Shown here one piece after another: positions 1 to 9,140 of a stretch of DNA of 45,015 nt. The notes under the pieces are model-generated. The model searched no databases, was not told the origin of the DNA, and saw nothing but the letters and a program-made list of their open reading frames with translations. The translations under genes and the position numbers were made by a program. Within the stretch, counting starts at the first letter, position 1, and each line of letters starts with the position of its first letter. This DNA comes from an uncultured bacterium (GTDB lineage Bacteria; Verrucomicrobiota; Kiritimatiellia; RFP12; UBA3636): contig CADBEF010000006.1 of the NCBI GenBank assembly GCA_902793555.1, forward strand, positions 1-45,015, written 5' to 3'.

Positions 1-1400
1 GCCTCCCCGCGGCGCGCGCGGCGGCCGAGGACGACGGCCGCGCCCGCGAAGAGCAGCGCGAAGAGCATCGCGGCGGCGGCGGCGAGCCGCGTGGCGCGGA
101 CGGCGCCCGCGGCGCGGCCGTTCTCCGCCGTCGAAAGCTTCGCCCGGAGCGAGTCGTGCGATTCGAGGCGGCCGGCGTTGACGTAGCTCTGGACGATGGC
201 GTCCAGCGCCATGCCGTCCAGATCGCCGCGTCCCGCCCGCTTCGCGTCGGCGCGCACGTCGCGGCGAAGCGCCGCCCAGAGCGCGTCGGCGTCCGTCGTC
301 TCGGGGTAGTAGGTGTAGTAGTAGCGGGGCACGAGGACGGTGCGGCCGTCCGCCGTCCGGGCCATGCGGGGGGCGCCCTTGGCGTCGGTCTCGTAGTCGC
401 CGCGGGGCAGGCCGGTGTCCGGGTCGAGGGAGGCCGACGGAATGCCGAACGGCGTGCGGATCTTGATCCAATCGCCCTGGAACGCGTTCGGGGTTCCGCC
501 GACGGGGAACTCCTCGCCGGGGTTGCACGCGACGAACGGCGCGGAGGATTCCGCGGCGAGTCCGGTCGGCGAGAGGGGAACGTGCTTCTCGAAGCCGGGC
601 AGCCCGGTCTTGGAGCCCAGAGACATGCAGAGCGCGAGAACGGCGGCGGGGACGCCGACCAGCGCGAAGTCCCGGAAGAGCGCGACGTCCTGGAGCAGGA
701 TCACGAGGACGAGGGGAACGACCAGGAACAGGATCACCTGGTAGTTCGTGATGCCGAAGCCGAAGACGAAGGCCGTGAGGACGAGCAGCCGCGCGGACGG
801 CCGGCTCATCCACCGGTAGACCAGCACCAGCAGCAGCATGAGGAAGAACGCGTTGAAGCTGTAGACTTCCACGATGACGCTCTGCGACCACATGACGGGC
901 GAGAAGGCGAACACGAGCGCGCTCGCCGTGCCCGCGGTCCAGGATGCGAGCGATCCGAACCGGGCGTCGTCCGCCGAGGCGGCGCCGGTCCCTTCCGGTT
1001 CGCCGGAAGGGGCGGGGACGCGCGATCCGGGTGCCGCAAAACGGCGGAACGCGAGCAGGTCGGCGGCGGAGCGCGAGACGAGCATCGCGGCGATGCCCGT
1101 CGCGAGGGCGCCCCAGAACGCGGACATGACGGCGATCGCCCACGCGGGGTTGGGCTGGCCGCGGAACGTCACCCACGAGAGCAGGCGCGCGAAGAACCAC
1201 GCGCAGACCGTCCAGGAGGGATACCCCGGGGGGTGCGGCACGCCCATGTAGTCGCCGGCGACGGCGAGCTCGCCGCAGTCCTCGAGCGTGACGGACGGCG
1301 CGCAGGTGAAGAAGTAGACGAGGAACGACACGAGGGTGCCGATCCAGAAGGCGGCCCTGTCGGGGCGCCGGAAGAAGCGTTTGTCCGGGACGTTGTTCAT
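1..1400 (-). CDS. DUF2723 multi-pass membrane protein (GT117-like), 3' end cut by window
   Basis: The reading frame is open from an ATG at 1400 to the window edge, about 466 codons, so the C-terminus is missing. Near the N-terminus, after a first hydrophobic segment (about residues 16-29), comes the motif TLEDCGELAVAGDYMGVPHP followed by PGYP. This is the hallmark of DUF2723 proteins, large membrane proteins related to protein O-mannosyltransferases. Several more hydrophobic segments follow, then a soluble stretch with conserved-looking aromatic residues (PRYYYTYYPE), then a final membrane segment at the edge. The family role, transfer of a sugar from a lipid carrier to exported proteins, is known only in general terms. 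The start codon overlaps the stop of the upstream gene in the sequence ATGA, so the two are co-translated within the tadB operon. Confidence 0.75.
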   Translation of the reverse strand, partial: MNNVPDKRFFRRPDRAAFWIGTLVSFLVYFFTCAPSVTLEDCGELAVAGDYMGVPHPPGYPSWTVCAWFFARLLSWVTFRGQPNPAWAIAVMSAFWGALATGIAAMLVSRSAADLLAFRRFAAPGSRVPAPSGEPEGTGAASADDARFGSLASWTAGTASALVFAFSPVMWSQSVIVEVYSFNAFFLMLLLVLVYRWMSRPSARLLVLTAFVFGFGITNYQVILFLVVPLVLVILLQDVALFRDFALVGVPAAVLALCMSLGSKTGLPGFEKHVPLSPTGLAAESSAPFVACNPGEEFPVGGTPNAFQGDWIKIRTPFGIPSASLDPDTGLPRGDYETDAKGAPRMARTADGRTVLVPRYYYTYYPETTDADALWAALRRDVRADAKRAGRGDLDGMALDAIVQSYVNAGRLESHDSLRAKLSTAENGRAAGAVRATRLAAAAAMLFALLFAGAAVVLGRRARRGE

Positions 1401-3751
1401 TTCGCTGTGTGTTTCGGAACGATGACCTTCCGCGGATTGCGGAATGCCGGTTTCTTCGGGCGGGGGAGGGGTGATTCGTCTCCGTCGGTGAGCGGGACGA
1501 GCTCCGGATCGGCGCCGGCGGCCGGTCCGGTCTTGGGGGCCGGGCGGCGCACCACGGCCGGACCGGCCGCGCGGTTCGCGCCGCCGGTGGCGGGTTGAGG
1601 CGAGGCGGTTTCGGTCTCCGGGGCGGTCGGCCGGGAGGCGTCCGTGCCAGCCGGCTCGTCGTCCCCGCCGCGGCCGGGGGGCGGCGCGACGAGCACCGTC
1701 CAGAGTTCGGGCATCGGGACTTCGGCGGGAGCGCTTTCGGCGCGTTTGCGCCAGTCGGCCGCCTCCGCGCGTTCCCCGGGTTTCGCCTTCCGCCGGTCGA
1801 GCCGCTCCGCGAGGGCGAGCATCGCCTCGCGGTTGCCGGCGGCGGCGGCGCGTTCGAGCGCCTTGCGGCCGGCCTCGGCGGACGGCGGGGTTCCTTCGCC
1901 GCGCTCGAACATGCCGGCCATGCGGAACTGCGCCCACGCGCGCAGCTCGGGGCTGGCGCCCGGCAGGCGGGACAGGACGCGGAGCCACTTGAGGGCCTCT
2001 GCCGGATCGTCGGAGGCGAAGCCGCCGGGCTCGGAGAGCGCGACGAGGGACGGGACGTGGCCGGCGGCGGCCGTCCGCCCGAGCCACTTCGGATAGTCGT
2101 TGTTCATCGCGGGGATCCCGCGGCCCGCGCGGAGCATCGGGGCGATGCGGTCGGCGGCGCGCCAGAGCTGGGGCGCGGGAGCGGTGTCCGGTCCGGCGGC
2201 GCGGCGCCAGGCGGCCACGGCGCGGCGGTCGCGCTCGATGCGGCTTTCGGCGCGCAGGTCGGGCACCTTGACGTCGCTCGCGAGCAGGTCGCCGAAAACG
2301 AGGTAGGCTTCGTTGAGTCCGTCGAGCGTGGCCTTGAGAATCCGCTGGTAGCCCTCCGGAACGTCGCGCCGCGTGCCGAGGCCGAGCAGCTGCGCGCGGC
2401 CGAGGAGAAGTCCCGCCGCGGGGTCGTCCGCCGCGGCTTTCCGGAGCGCGGGCAGGACCGGGGCGATCCGGGCGGCCGCCGCGTCGAACGCCGCCGCGCC
2501 GACCGATTCCGCGCCGTCGAGCGATTCGAGCGCGGCGCGCGCGACGGCGGCCGGGGCGCGCGGATCCCCTTCCGCGGCGGCGGCCAGCTCGAGTTGCGCC
2601 GGAGTGTACTCGAACACGCTGCCGGGCAGTTCCGCGAGGAGGTCCGCAGCGGAGCGTTCCGTCGGGATCACGAGGATCGCGGGGACGGGCGGCCCGGACA
2701 TGGCGGCGAGCCGGCGGCGTTCCGCTTCGGCCGAGTTGGACAGGTAGAAGTAGACGCCGACGCCGACGCCGACGATGAACGCGATGACGGCGAAGATCCG
2801 GACGAGCGACATCAGGCGGCGCGCGACTTCGGAACTGCCGGACGCGGAGGGTTTGCGGTGGTGGCGGCGTCCGTGGCCCTGGTCGGGAGGGGCGGGAACC
2901 GGTTCCGCCGCGGAGTCGTCGTCCGGGACGTCTTCTTCCGGCGCGACCGGCCGGCGGGGGCGCCCCCACTTTTCGCAGAGTGCTCCGAAGGCGCCGGCCG
3001 CTTGGTCGGCGTCGCCGAACACGCCCTGGGCGAGCGCGTCGGCGAACACGGCGAACGCTTCCGCCTCGCGCGGCTTCGTGGTTTCGGAAGAGGCGTCGAG
3101 CGCCGCGTGGAAAAGCGGCGCGGCGAGCGCCAGGTCGGCCGAAAGGTCGGCGGGTTCGGCTTCGCGGGGCCATGCGTAGACGCGCAGGCGCGCGATCGGG
3201 ACGGAGCGGTGGCGGATGTGGCCGAGAGAGATTTCGTCCGGCGCGAGATGTCCGCAGGGCAGCCCCAGCGAATGCAGGTGCGAGAGGCCTTCCAGCACGT
3301 CCCCGAGAAGCGCGTCCCGGTCCGCCGGGGAAAGCCGCCCGCCGGCCGCCCGGAGCAACGCGCCGAACGTCGGGACGACCGGGCCGTCGTCGTCGCGCGG
3401 GAGGTCCGCCGCGTCCGCGAGGGGCGTTTCCAGGATGGACGCCGACGCGCCTTCCTGGTGCTCGCCGCGGAGCCACGGGACGGGCGCGGCGCCGGGGCGC
3501 GGGGACGATTCGCCGGCGGCGAAGTAGCGGACGACGGCGGGATGGCGCACGTGGGAGACGCGCTCGGCGAACGCGCGGTAGTCGGCGAGCGTCGGGGCGT
3601 CGGCGCCCGCGGGCGGGACGCACGCGTCGAGCGCGTGGGTGGTCGAGCCGAAGATGGTTTCGTAGCGTTCGCCGAGCGCGTCGGTGCAGATCCAGCCCTG
3701 GACGGACTGGGAGCCGAGGCGGTCGCCGGGACGGAGTCGGAGTTCGGACAT
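1397..3751 (-). CDS. Membrane-anchored pseudokinase with periplasmic Sel1-like region
   Basis: 784 residues. Residues about 50-260 keep the outline of a Ser/Thr protein kinase (HVRHPAVVRYFAAGES, then LEGLSHLHSLGLP). The catalytic loop is degenerate: where kinases have HxDLKPxN this protein has CGHLAPDEIS, lacking the catalytic Asp and Lys. No VAIK lysine or DFG motif is visible. A charged linker (265-310) precedes one membrane helix (about 315-338). The rest (340-690) is Ala-rich and helical with Sel1/TPR-like units, for example AGMFERGEGTPPSAEAGRKA near 612. A Pro-rich tail ends in basic residues. It lies 12 bases after the TadB-like gene and overlaps the DUF2723 gene by ATGA. A sensor or scaffold role is inferred; kinase activity is unlikely. 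Confidence 0.7.
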   Translation of the reverse strand: MSELRLRPGDRLGSQSVQGWICTDALGERYETIFGSTTHALDACVPPAGADAPTLADYRAFAERVSHVRHPAVVRYFAAGESSPRPGAAPVPWLRGEHQEGASASILETPLADAADLPRDDDGPVVPTFGALLRAAGGRLSPADRDALLGDVLEGLSHLHSLGLPCGHLAPDEISLGHIRHRSVPIARLRVYAWPREAEPADLSADLALAAPLFHAALDASSETTKPREAEAFAVFADALAQGVFGDADQAAGAFGALCEKWGRPRRPVAPEEDVPDDDSAAEPVPAPPDQGHGRRHHRKPSASGSSEVARRLMSLVRIFAVIAFIVGVGVGVYFYLSNSAEAERRRLAAMSGPPVPAILVIPTERSAADLLAELPGSVFEYTPAQLELAAAAEGDPRAPAAVARAALESLDGAESVGAAAFDAAAARIAPVLPALRKAAADDPAAGLLLGRAQLLGLGTRRDVPEGYQRILKATLDGLNEAYLVFGDLLASDVKVPDLRAESRIERDRRAVAAWRRAAGPDTAPAPQLWRAADRIAPMLRAGRGIPAMNNDYPKWLGRTAAAGHVPSLVALSEPGGFASDDPAEALKWLRVLSRLPGASPELRAWAQFRMAGMFERGEGTPPSAEAGRKALERAAAAGNREAMLALAERLDRRKAKPGERAEAADWRKRAESAPAEVPMPELWTVLVAPPPGRGGDDEPAGTDASRPTAPETETASPQPATGGANRAAGPAVVRRPAPKTGPAAGADPELVPLTDGDESPLPRPKKPAFRNPRKVIVPKHTAK

Positions 3752-3763
3752 GGCGGTTCGGGG

Positions 3764-4651
3764 TCAGATGTCGATGCGGACGATTTTCCGGATGGAGAGC
3801 GCGCCGAGGACGAGCAGGACGGCCACGGCGGCCAGCACGAGCAGGCCGGTGGTCGAGCGCAGGAACGGGCCGAAGAGCCCCGGCTCCAGGACGTGGAGCG
3901 CGAGGCCGACGCCGAAGGGCATCAGCGAGAGGACGATCCCCTGCATGCGGCCCTGCGCGGTGAGCGTCTTGACGCGGGCCCGGATGCGGAGGCGCTCGCG
4001 GATCGTCCGGGCGATGTTGTCGAACACCTCGGTGAGGTTGCCGCCGGTGCGCCGCGCCGTCTCGATCGAGAGGACCATCAGCTCGAGGTCCTCCGAGCCG
4101 ACGCGCGCCGAAAGGTTGCGCAGCGCCTCCTCGAACGGAACGCCGACGCGCGTCTGGTGCAGGAACGTGGCGAACTCCTGCGCGATCGGGTTCTCGCCGT
4201 TCTCCGCGACGTGCTCGATCGCCTGCACGATCGAGAAGCCCGAACGCATCGCGTTGCCCATGTCGGGCAGCGCGTCCACGAGCTGCAGCTCGAGCCGCGC
4301 GCGGCGGCGGGCGCGCAGGACCGCGAGCAGGCGCCCCGGCGCGAGCAGCATCAGGCCGCCCAGGACGGCGGAGACGGCCGCCCGGACCGCGATGTCCGCC
4401 GCGCCGCCGGCGATTCCCCCGAGCGCGAGGAACGCGAGCAGCGCCACGACCGCGCCGGCGGTCCACGCCGCTTCGGCGATGCGCCGCGGGGAAACGAAGA
4501 GGAACAGGTCCTCGAGCGCGGTGGCGGTCTTCGAGGAGTACTCGCCCTCGTAGCGCGCCGCCCCGGCGGAGAGGGCGCGCAACAAGACGAAGCAGAGCCC
4601 CGTGAAACAGAGGCCTGCCAGCAAGACGACGGCGGCGGGCAACGCGTGCAT
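3764..4651 (-). CDS. tadB: TadB-like type II secretion F-domain inner-membrane protein
   Basis: 295 residues. The protein has an N-terminal hydrophobic segment, a membrane pair near residues 65-105, and a T2SSF domain (about 115-240) with the expected pattern VDALPDMGNAMRSGFSIVQA, then VPFEEALRNLSARVG and ETARRTGGNLTEVFDNIA. AQGRMQGIVLSLMPF and a C-terminal helix pair match TadB-type platform proteins of tight-adherence (Flp) pili, which assemble pilins at the inner membrane. No other tad gene (ATPase, secretin, prepilin) is present in the window, so the pilus assignment rests on this domain alone and TadC is an alternative. The gene heads an operon with the pseudokinase and the DUF2723 protein, and a promoter lies directly upstream. 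Confidence 0.75.
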   Translation of the reverse strand: MHALPAAVVLLAGLCFTGLCFVLLRALSAGAARYEGEYSSKTATALEDLFLFVSPRRIAEAAWTAGAVVALLAFLALGGIAGGAADIAVRAAVSAVLGGLMLLAPGRLLAVLRARRRARLELQLVDALPDMGNAMRSGFSIVQAIEHVAENGENPIAQEFATFLHQTRVGVPFEEALRNLSARVGSEDLELMVLSIETARRTGGNLTEVFDNIARTIRERLRIRARVKTLTAQGRMQGIVLSLMPFGVGLALHVLEPGLFGPFLRSTTGLLVLAAVAVLLVLGALSIRKIVRIDI

Positions 4652-4662
4652 GTGTGCGCGGG

Positions 4663-4692
4663 ATTCTACCCCAAAAGCCCCCGCGCGTGCAA
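4663..4692 (-). promoter_or_regulatory. Promoter of the tadB operon
   Basis: On the minus strand TTGCAC (4692-4687) and TAGAAT (4668-4663) are separated by 18 bp. The -10 box ends 11 bases before the tadB ATG, so the leader is at most a few bases long. No Shine-Dalgarno sequence is visible. Confidence 0.65.
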
Positions 4693-4707
4693 GCGCTATT
4701 TGCGCGC

Positions 4708-4725
4708 GCGGGCGAGCCGGCCCGC
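4708..4725 (-). terminator. Hairpin just after the beta-helix gene, possible weak terminator
   Basis: GCGGGC and GCCCGC form a 6-bp stem with a 6-base loop starting two bases past the stop codon at 4728. No T-tract follows on the minus strand, so intrinsic termination is doubtful. Confidence 0.3.
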
Positions 4726-4727
4726 AT

Positions 4728-7070
4728 TCACGGCAGCAGCGTGACGGTCACGACCTTGCGCTTGTCGTCGACGGCGAGCTTCCAGCGGGAGGCGTCGGCG
4801 TCGGGGTGCAGCTTGAGGTGCCCGAGGTCCTCGCCGGCGCCCTTCCACTGAAGGACGGGGTAGGTGCCGGGCCTGGCGCCCTTGGCGGCGACGGGGCGGA
4901 CGTAGCAGTCGCCGTACTTCCAGCCGCCGAGCGTGAAGTTGCCGAGGACGCCGATCGGGTGCGTGCCCTGCTTGCCGAAGGCGGGGTTGACGACGATCTC
5001 CAGCGTGTTGCCCGGACCGATGTTGAGCGACTTGACGGGGGCGACGCGCCCGCCGGCGAGGCGCAGGACGTTGCCCTTGGAGACGAGGTCGTTCTGGCCG
5101 GAGGCGCCCACGACGACGTCCCCGAGGTTGCGGATTTCGGCGCCGGGAAGGAACGCGACCTCGTTGTCGCAGGCGCGCGCGCCGGAGCCGCCGCCCGTTC
5201 CGATCCAGAGGTTCCGGCCGCCGAAGTCGAACGTGGCGGCCTGCCCGCCCGCGCCGGCGACCGTCAAGCTGTTCGAGCAGGAGAGGCGGGCGTCGCCGGA
5301 ACCGTCGCAGCCGCCGATCCGCACGGTGCCGCACGGGGCGACGTGCGCGCCCTGGACGCGGACGCGGTTGAAGCAGGCGGGGCCGCCGCGCGAGAGGCCG
5401 ACGACGAGCTCCCCCGCGTTGGTGACGACGGCGCCGGACTTGGCCAGCAACGTGCAGTTGTTCGCGTCGCCGTCCCAGCCCATGCCGACATTGAGTTCCC
5501 GGCCGCCCAGGTCGAGGACGGATCCGGCGTCCGCGACGACCGCGGAGCAGTCGTGGACGGGATGCCCGCGGTCCATGCCGCGGCCCACCACGAGGCCGCC
5601 GCAGCGGAAGGTCGAGCCGCCGGAAATCTTGAGGTAGTTGTCGTGGCACTCGTTCTTCGAGTCGGCCTGCCAGCGGTAGCGGCCGATCGTCATGTTGCCT
5701 TTCGAGAAGAGGCGCGAGCCGTCATCGAGGACGAGGCCGTTGTTGACGGAGCTCCAGCCGCGCCAGTCGCCCTCGATGCCGACGCCGAGGCCCCAGTCGC
5801 CGAGTTCGGCGGTCGTGCCGACGAGCTTGACGAGGGTGTTCGACGTGCCGCAGCCGACGGAGAGGCCGTGGGCGCGGATCGCGACGCCGGGGCCGAACGT
5901 GGCGCGCATGTTGCAGCCGGCGGTCTCGCGGGACGGGACTTCGACCAAACCGCCGGCGAGGATGTCGACGCGGCCCTCGGCGGAGAACGTCGAGCGGCGG
6001 GTGGTGGTCTTGTCGATGCGGCCGCCGATGCGGATGCCGCGATCGGTCGCGCGCAGGACGGTCGGCGCGGCCTTCGCGTCCTTGGGGTCCGGCCCTTCGA
6101 CGACGAACTTGGCGTGTTCGACCAGTTCGTCGGAGTCGCGGCGCGCCCAGCGCTGCCCGAAGAAGTCGATTGCGCGCGCGACGACCGTCGAGCCCGCGGG
6201 GAAGCGCCAGACGGCGCGGTTCGTCTGGCAGGAGGGGACTGCGAAACGGAAGGTGTAGGCGTTCGTGAGCACGCAACCGGGCGCGAACGTGGCGGGCACG
6301 GCGAACGTGACGGGCGTCCCCGTTCCGGGCCCGAGGAAGACGGACGGGTCGCGGGCGGCCTCGGGATCGCCGACCGAGAGCGGCGTGCGCACGAAGGCCT
6401 CGCCCCAGCCGCCGCCGAGCAGGCGCAGCGAGGCGCCGCGGCGCAGGTCGATGCGGCCGGCGTCCCCCTTGTCGACGAGTTCGAGGCCGGGGACGGCCAG
6501 GCTCGCGCGGTCGAGCGTCAGCGGCACGTTCCGCAGCGTGACGGACGAGGGCTTGAGCTCGCCGCCGCGGATCGTGACGGCGCCCGGGCCGGAGATCAGC
6601 AGCGGGCGGCCGGCGGCGTCGAGCCCCTTGAGGAACGCGACGGGGCCGTTCGTCGCGAGGACGGAGAAGTCCCACGGGGCGACCACGGGGCCGGCGAACT
6701 TGAGCTCGGCGGGCGAGCCGTTCGAAACCACGGAGCCGACCGAGCCGTGCGACTCGAGAATCCAGCCGACGTCCGGCTCGGAGACGGGGCGGCCGCCGAG
6801 GCGGAAGCCGGGGCCGCGGAAGGAGACGTCCCCGGAAGCCGGGCCGAGCAGGACGTCGCGGAAGGCGATCGGATCGTCTCCGCCGAAGCCGAACGCGGCG
6901 CCGGCGGGCGCGTCGAAGAACAGGCGCGTGCCGGCGGACGCGGCGGGGGCGCGGCCCTCGGCCCAGTTCGCGCCGTCGTTCCAGCTGTTCTCCTTGCCGC
7001 CGCCGGTCCACGTCTCGGCGAGGGCCGGGACGGCGGAGGACAGCAGGAGGATCCGGAGAAGACGGCGCAT
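4728..7070 (-). CDS. Secreted beta-helix/autotransporter-like surface protein
   Basis: 780 residues with a signal peptide (MRRLLRILLLSSAVPALA, cleavage after about residue 18). The mature protein opens with ETWTGGGKENSWNDGANWAE, the characteristic start of large beta-helical 'autotransporter-associated' proteins in Verrucomicrobia and relatives. The remainder is built from Gly, Asn, Val and Leu-rich strands with repeated phrases such as GGRELNVGMG, GGRNLWIGTG and GNVLRLAGGRV, consistent with a right-handed beta-helix. The C-terminus (VLQWKGAGEDLGHLKLHPDA) shows no barrel translocator and no clear sorting signal. It lies four bases after the ankyrin/MORN gene and is probably last in the operon that starts at the epimerase. 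Cell-surface or extracellular location is inferred; substrate unknown. Confidence 0.7.
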   Translation of the reverse strand: MRRLLRILLLSSAVPALAETWTGGGKENSWNDGANWAEGRAPAASAGTRLFFDAPAGAAFGFGGDDPIAFRDVLLGPASGDVSFRGPGFRLGGRPVSEPDVGWILESHGSVGSVVSNGSPAELKFAGPVVAPWDFSVLATNGPVAFLKGLDAAGRPLLISGPGAVTIRGGELKPSSVTLRNVPLTLDRASLAVPGLELVDKGDAGRIDLRRGASLRLLGGGWGEAFVRTPLSVGDPEAARDPSVFLGPGTGTPVTFAVPATFAPGCVLTNAYTFRFAVPSCQTNRAVWRFPAGSTVVARAIDFFGQRWARRDSDELVEHAKFVVEGPDPKDAKAAPTVLRATDRGIRIGGRIDKTTTRRSTFSAEGRVDILAGGLVEVPSRETAGCNMRATFGPGVAIRAHGLSVGCGTSNTLVKLVGTTAELGDWGLGVGIEGDWRGWSSVNNGLVLDDGSRLFSKGNMTIGRYRWQADSKNECHDNYLKISGGSTFRCGGLVVGRGMDRGHPVHDCSAVVADAGSVLDLGGRELNVGMGWDGDANNCTLLAKSGAVVTNAGELVVGLSRGGPACFNRVRVQGAHVAPCGTVRIGGCDGSGDARLSCSNSLTVAGAGGQAATFDFGGRNLWIGTGGGSGARACDNEVAFLPGAEIRNLGDVVVGASGQNDLVSKGNVLRLAGGRVAPVKSLNIGPGNTLEIVVNPAFGKQGTHPIGVLGNFTLGGWKYGDCYVRPVAAKGARPGTYPVLQWKGAGEDLGHLKLHPDADASRWKLAVDDKRKVVTVTLLP

Positions 7071-7074
7071 GGCG

Positions 7075-8196
7075 CTAGCGGGCGACGGGCTGGGAGGAAA
7101 CGAGGACGCCGTCCTGCCAGACGCCGTAGCTCTGGGCGCCGGAGGTGGAGGAGAAGGTGCCGTTGCCGTCGCGGAGGGCGCCGTTCTTCCAGACGCCGCG
7201 CACGGTGCCGCCGGTGGCGAACGTGAACGAGCCGGGACCGTCCGGCACGTCGTCGTCCCACTCGCAGTCGAGCACGTCGCCGTTCGGGTAGACGTAGCGG
7301 CCGCGTCCGTGGCGGCGGCCGCGGCGGAACTCGCCCTCGTAACGTTCGCCCTCGGCGTTGATCACGTGGACGCCGCGGCCGTCCATGCGGCCGTGGGACC
7401 ACCCGCCGTTGTAGAGCGTGTTGTCGTCGAGACGGAGCGTCCCGGCGGCGTGCGCGAAGGTTTCGTAACATTCGGCGGGGGTCTTGCCGCCCGCCTCGAA
7501 CGCGACCGGGGGCGGCGCGGCGGGGGCCGCGGCGGGTTTGCCCGGCGCCGGCTGGACGTCGGCCGCCGCGGGCGCGGAATCCTTCGCGCCGAAAGCGGCG
7601 CGGGTGGCGGGGTCGTTCGCAAGTTCGACGGGCTTCTTTCCGCGCTTGTTGGCGCGCTCCGGGTCGGCGCCGCGCGCGAGGAGGGCGGTCACCGCCGCGG
7701 CGCGATCCTTCGAAGCCGCGTCGTGCAGGGGCGTGTTGCCGGATTCGTCCGCGGCGTTCGGGTCGGCGCCGGCTTCGAGGAGCCGTTCGATGGACGCGAC
7801 GGCGCCCTTGCGCGCGGCGAGGTGGAGCGGCGTGAGGCCGTATTTCGCGCGGGCGTCCGCGGTGGCGCCGTTCTTGAGCAGGAGGCGCAGCACGTCGGCC
7901 GAATCGGCGTCCGCCGCCCAGTGCAGCGGCGTCGTCTGGGACGCCGGGATCGTGCCGTTCGGGTCGACGCCGGCCTTGAGCAGGACGTAGGCGGCCTCCT
8001 GGCGGTTGAGGTTCGCCGCGTAGTGCAAGGGCGTCATGCCCTTCTTGGCCGGGGTCGTGGCCGCCGCGGGATCGGCCGCCAGGATCGACTTGAGCTGCCC
8101 GATGTTGTTGTTGAAGATGGCGTCGAAGACGTCGGGCGCGGGCGCCGCGGCGGCGAAGGCGGGGAGGAGGGCGAAAAGCGCCAGGAGTCGTTTCAT
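7075..8196 (-). CDS. Exported ankyrin-repeat plus MORN-repeat protein
   Basis: 373 residues. The start at 8196 is chosen because it gives a clean signal peptide (MKRLLALFALLPAFAAAA) and an ATGA overlap with the upstream lipid kinase; longer readings lie inside that gene. Residues about 22-200 hold four or five ankyrin repeats (KGMTPLHYAANLNRQEAAYV, YGLTPLHLAARKGAVASIER, ESGNTPLHDAASKDRAAAVT). A Pro/Ala linker follows, then MORN repeats at about 260-355 (YEGEFRRGRRHGRGRYVYPN, VWKNGALRDGNG). Ankyrin repeats bind proteins; MORN repeats are associated with membranes or serve as spacers. The combination on one secreted protein is uncommon. Partners are unknown; the downstream beta-helix protein is a candidate by position only. 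Confidence 0.8.
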   Translation of the reverse strand: MKRLLALFALLPAFAAAAPAPDVFDAIFNNNIGQLKSILAADPAAATTPAKKGMTPLHYAANLNRQEAAYVLLKAGVDPNGTIPASQTTPLHWAADADSADVLRLLLKNGATADARAKYGLTPLHLAARKGAVASIERLLEAGADPNAADESGNTPLHDAASKDRAAAVTALLARGADPERANKRGKKPVELANDPATRAAFGAKDSAPAAADVQPAPGKPAAAPAAPPPVAFEAGGKTPAECYETFAHAAGTLRLDDNTLYNGGWSHGRMDGRGVHVINAEGERYEGEFRRGRRHGRGRYVYPNGDVLDCEWDDDVPDGPGSFTFATGGTVRGVWKNGALRDGNGTFSSTSGAQSYGVWQDGVLVSSQPVAR

Positions 8197-9140
8197 GGGC
8201 GGGTGTCGGTTGGTGTTGTGAGGTTGGAATCGGAAAGCGGGGCGGTCGGGGCCGGCGGCACGAGGACGCCGAGGGCGGAGGGACGGACCGAGATTTCGAA
8301 ACGGGCCGGGAGGTCTTCCAGTTCGCCGTCGAGCTGGACGGGGGACGCCGCCGGCCGGGAGACTTCGAGGGACCGGAACGTGCGGTGCAGGACGTGGGGC
8401 AGCGCCTTGCCGCCCTTGGAGAAGACGCGCCGCAAGGCCGCGAGCATCCGCGGCGCGTCGCGCCGTTCGCCGGCAATCAGCTCGAGCCGGCCGTCCTCGG
8501 CCGAGGCGTCCGCGTCGATCAACGCGCCGCCGCCCCAGCCCGCGAGGTTGCCGACGGTGAACAGCAGGGGCTTGTCGAAACGGAGCGTTTCGGCGCCGTC
8601 GAGAACGGCTTCGAGCGGTTGCGCCCGGTAGCCGAAAAAGGACCAGAACCCGGCCAGCGCGTAGGAAACCGCGCCGCGGAACGGAATCGCGTCGTAGGCC
8701 CGCACGAGCGCGGCGTCCCACGCGACGGACGCGGACACCAGGAAGGGAATGCCGCCCGCCACGCCGACGTCCATGCGGCGCGTCCCGCCCGCGGCGAGCG
8801 CCGCGACGGCCTTCGCCGGATCGAGGGGGACGCCGAAATGCCGCGCCAGCCCGTTGCCGCTGCCGAGCGGCACGACGCCGAGCGCGACGGACGTCCCGAT
8901 CAGGCGCCGGCCGACGGACGAGACCGTTCCGTCGCCGCCGCAGACGAGCAGGCAGTCCGCGCCCTCCGCCACCGCGGCGTCGACCATCGCGTCCGACTCC
9001 TCGCGGTCCGCCGGGAAGTACCACGCGCGGTCCGCCGTGCCGCGCCAGGCGCTCGACACCGCCCGCCGGACGGTCTCGAAGCGGGAGCGTCCGGGGCCGG
9101 AGCGGCGGTTGTAGAGGATGCGGAGCTTGCGGACGTTCAT
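8193..9140 (-). CDS. Diacylglycerol/lipid kinase family protein (DagK/YegS-like)
   Basis: 315 residues starting at 9140, where ATGA overlaps the stop of the epimerase gene. The DAGK catalytic domain is clear: RILYNRRSGPGRSR near the N-terminus, the nucleotide loop CGGDGTVSS (GGDGT at 68-72) and PLGSGNGLARHFGVP (91-105). The C-terminal beta-sandwich lobe carries FTVGNLAGWGGGALIDADAS and DGRLELI, as in YegS/DgkB enzymes. These soluble enzymes phosphorylate membrane lipids such as diacylglycerol, sphingoid bases or undecaprenol. The lipid is not evident here. The place between a sugar-nucleotide epimerase and two exported proteins suggests envelope lipid metabolism. Confidence 0.85.
   Translation of the reverse strand: MNVRKLRILYNRRSGPGRSRFETVRRAVSSAWRGTADRAWYFPADREESDAMVDAAVAEGADCLLVCGGDGTVSSVGRRLIGTSVALGVVPLGSGNGLARHFGVPLDPAKAVAALAAGGTRRMDVGVAGGIPFLVSASVAWDAALVRAYDAIPFRGAVSYALAGFWSFFGYRAQPLEAVLDGAETLRFDKPLLFTVGNLAGWGGGALIDADASAEDGRLELIAGERRDAPRMLAALRRVFSKGGKALPHVLHRTFRSLEVSRPAASPVQLDGELEDLPARFEISVRPSALGVLVPPAPTAPLSDSNLTTPTDTRP

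Noticed and set aside
1595-4744. A 1049-codon plus-strand open frame opposite the pseudokinase and tadB genes
   Set aside because: It is antisense to well-supported genes and its Arg/Gly/Glu-rich translation is typical of a shadow frame in high-GC DNA.
4728-7070. Classical autotransporter
   Set aside because: No C-terminal beta-barrel translocator is present in the 780 residues; only the passenger-like beta-helix is seen.
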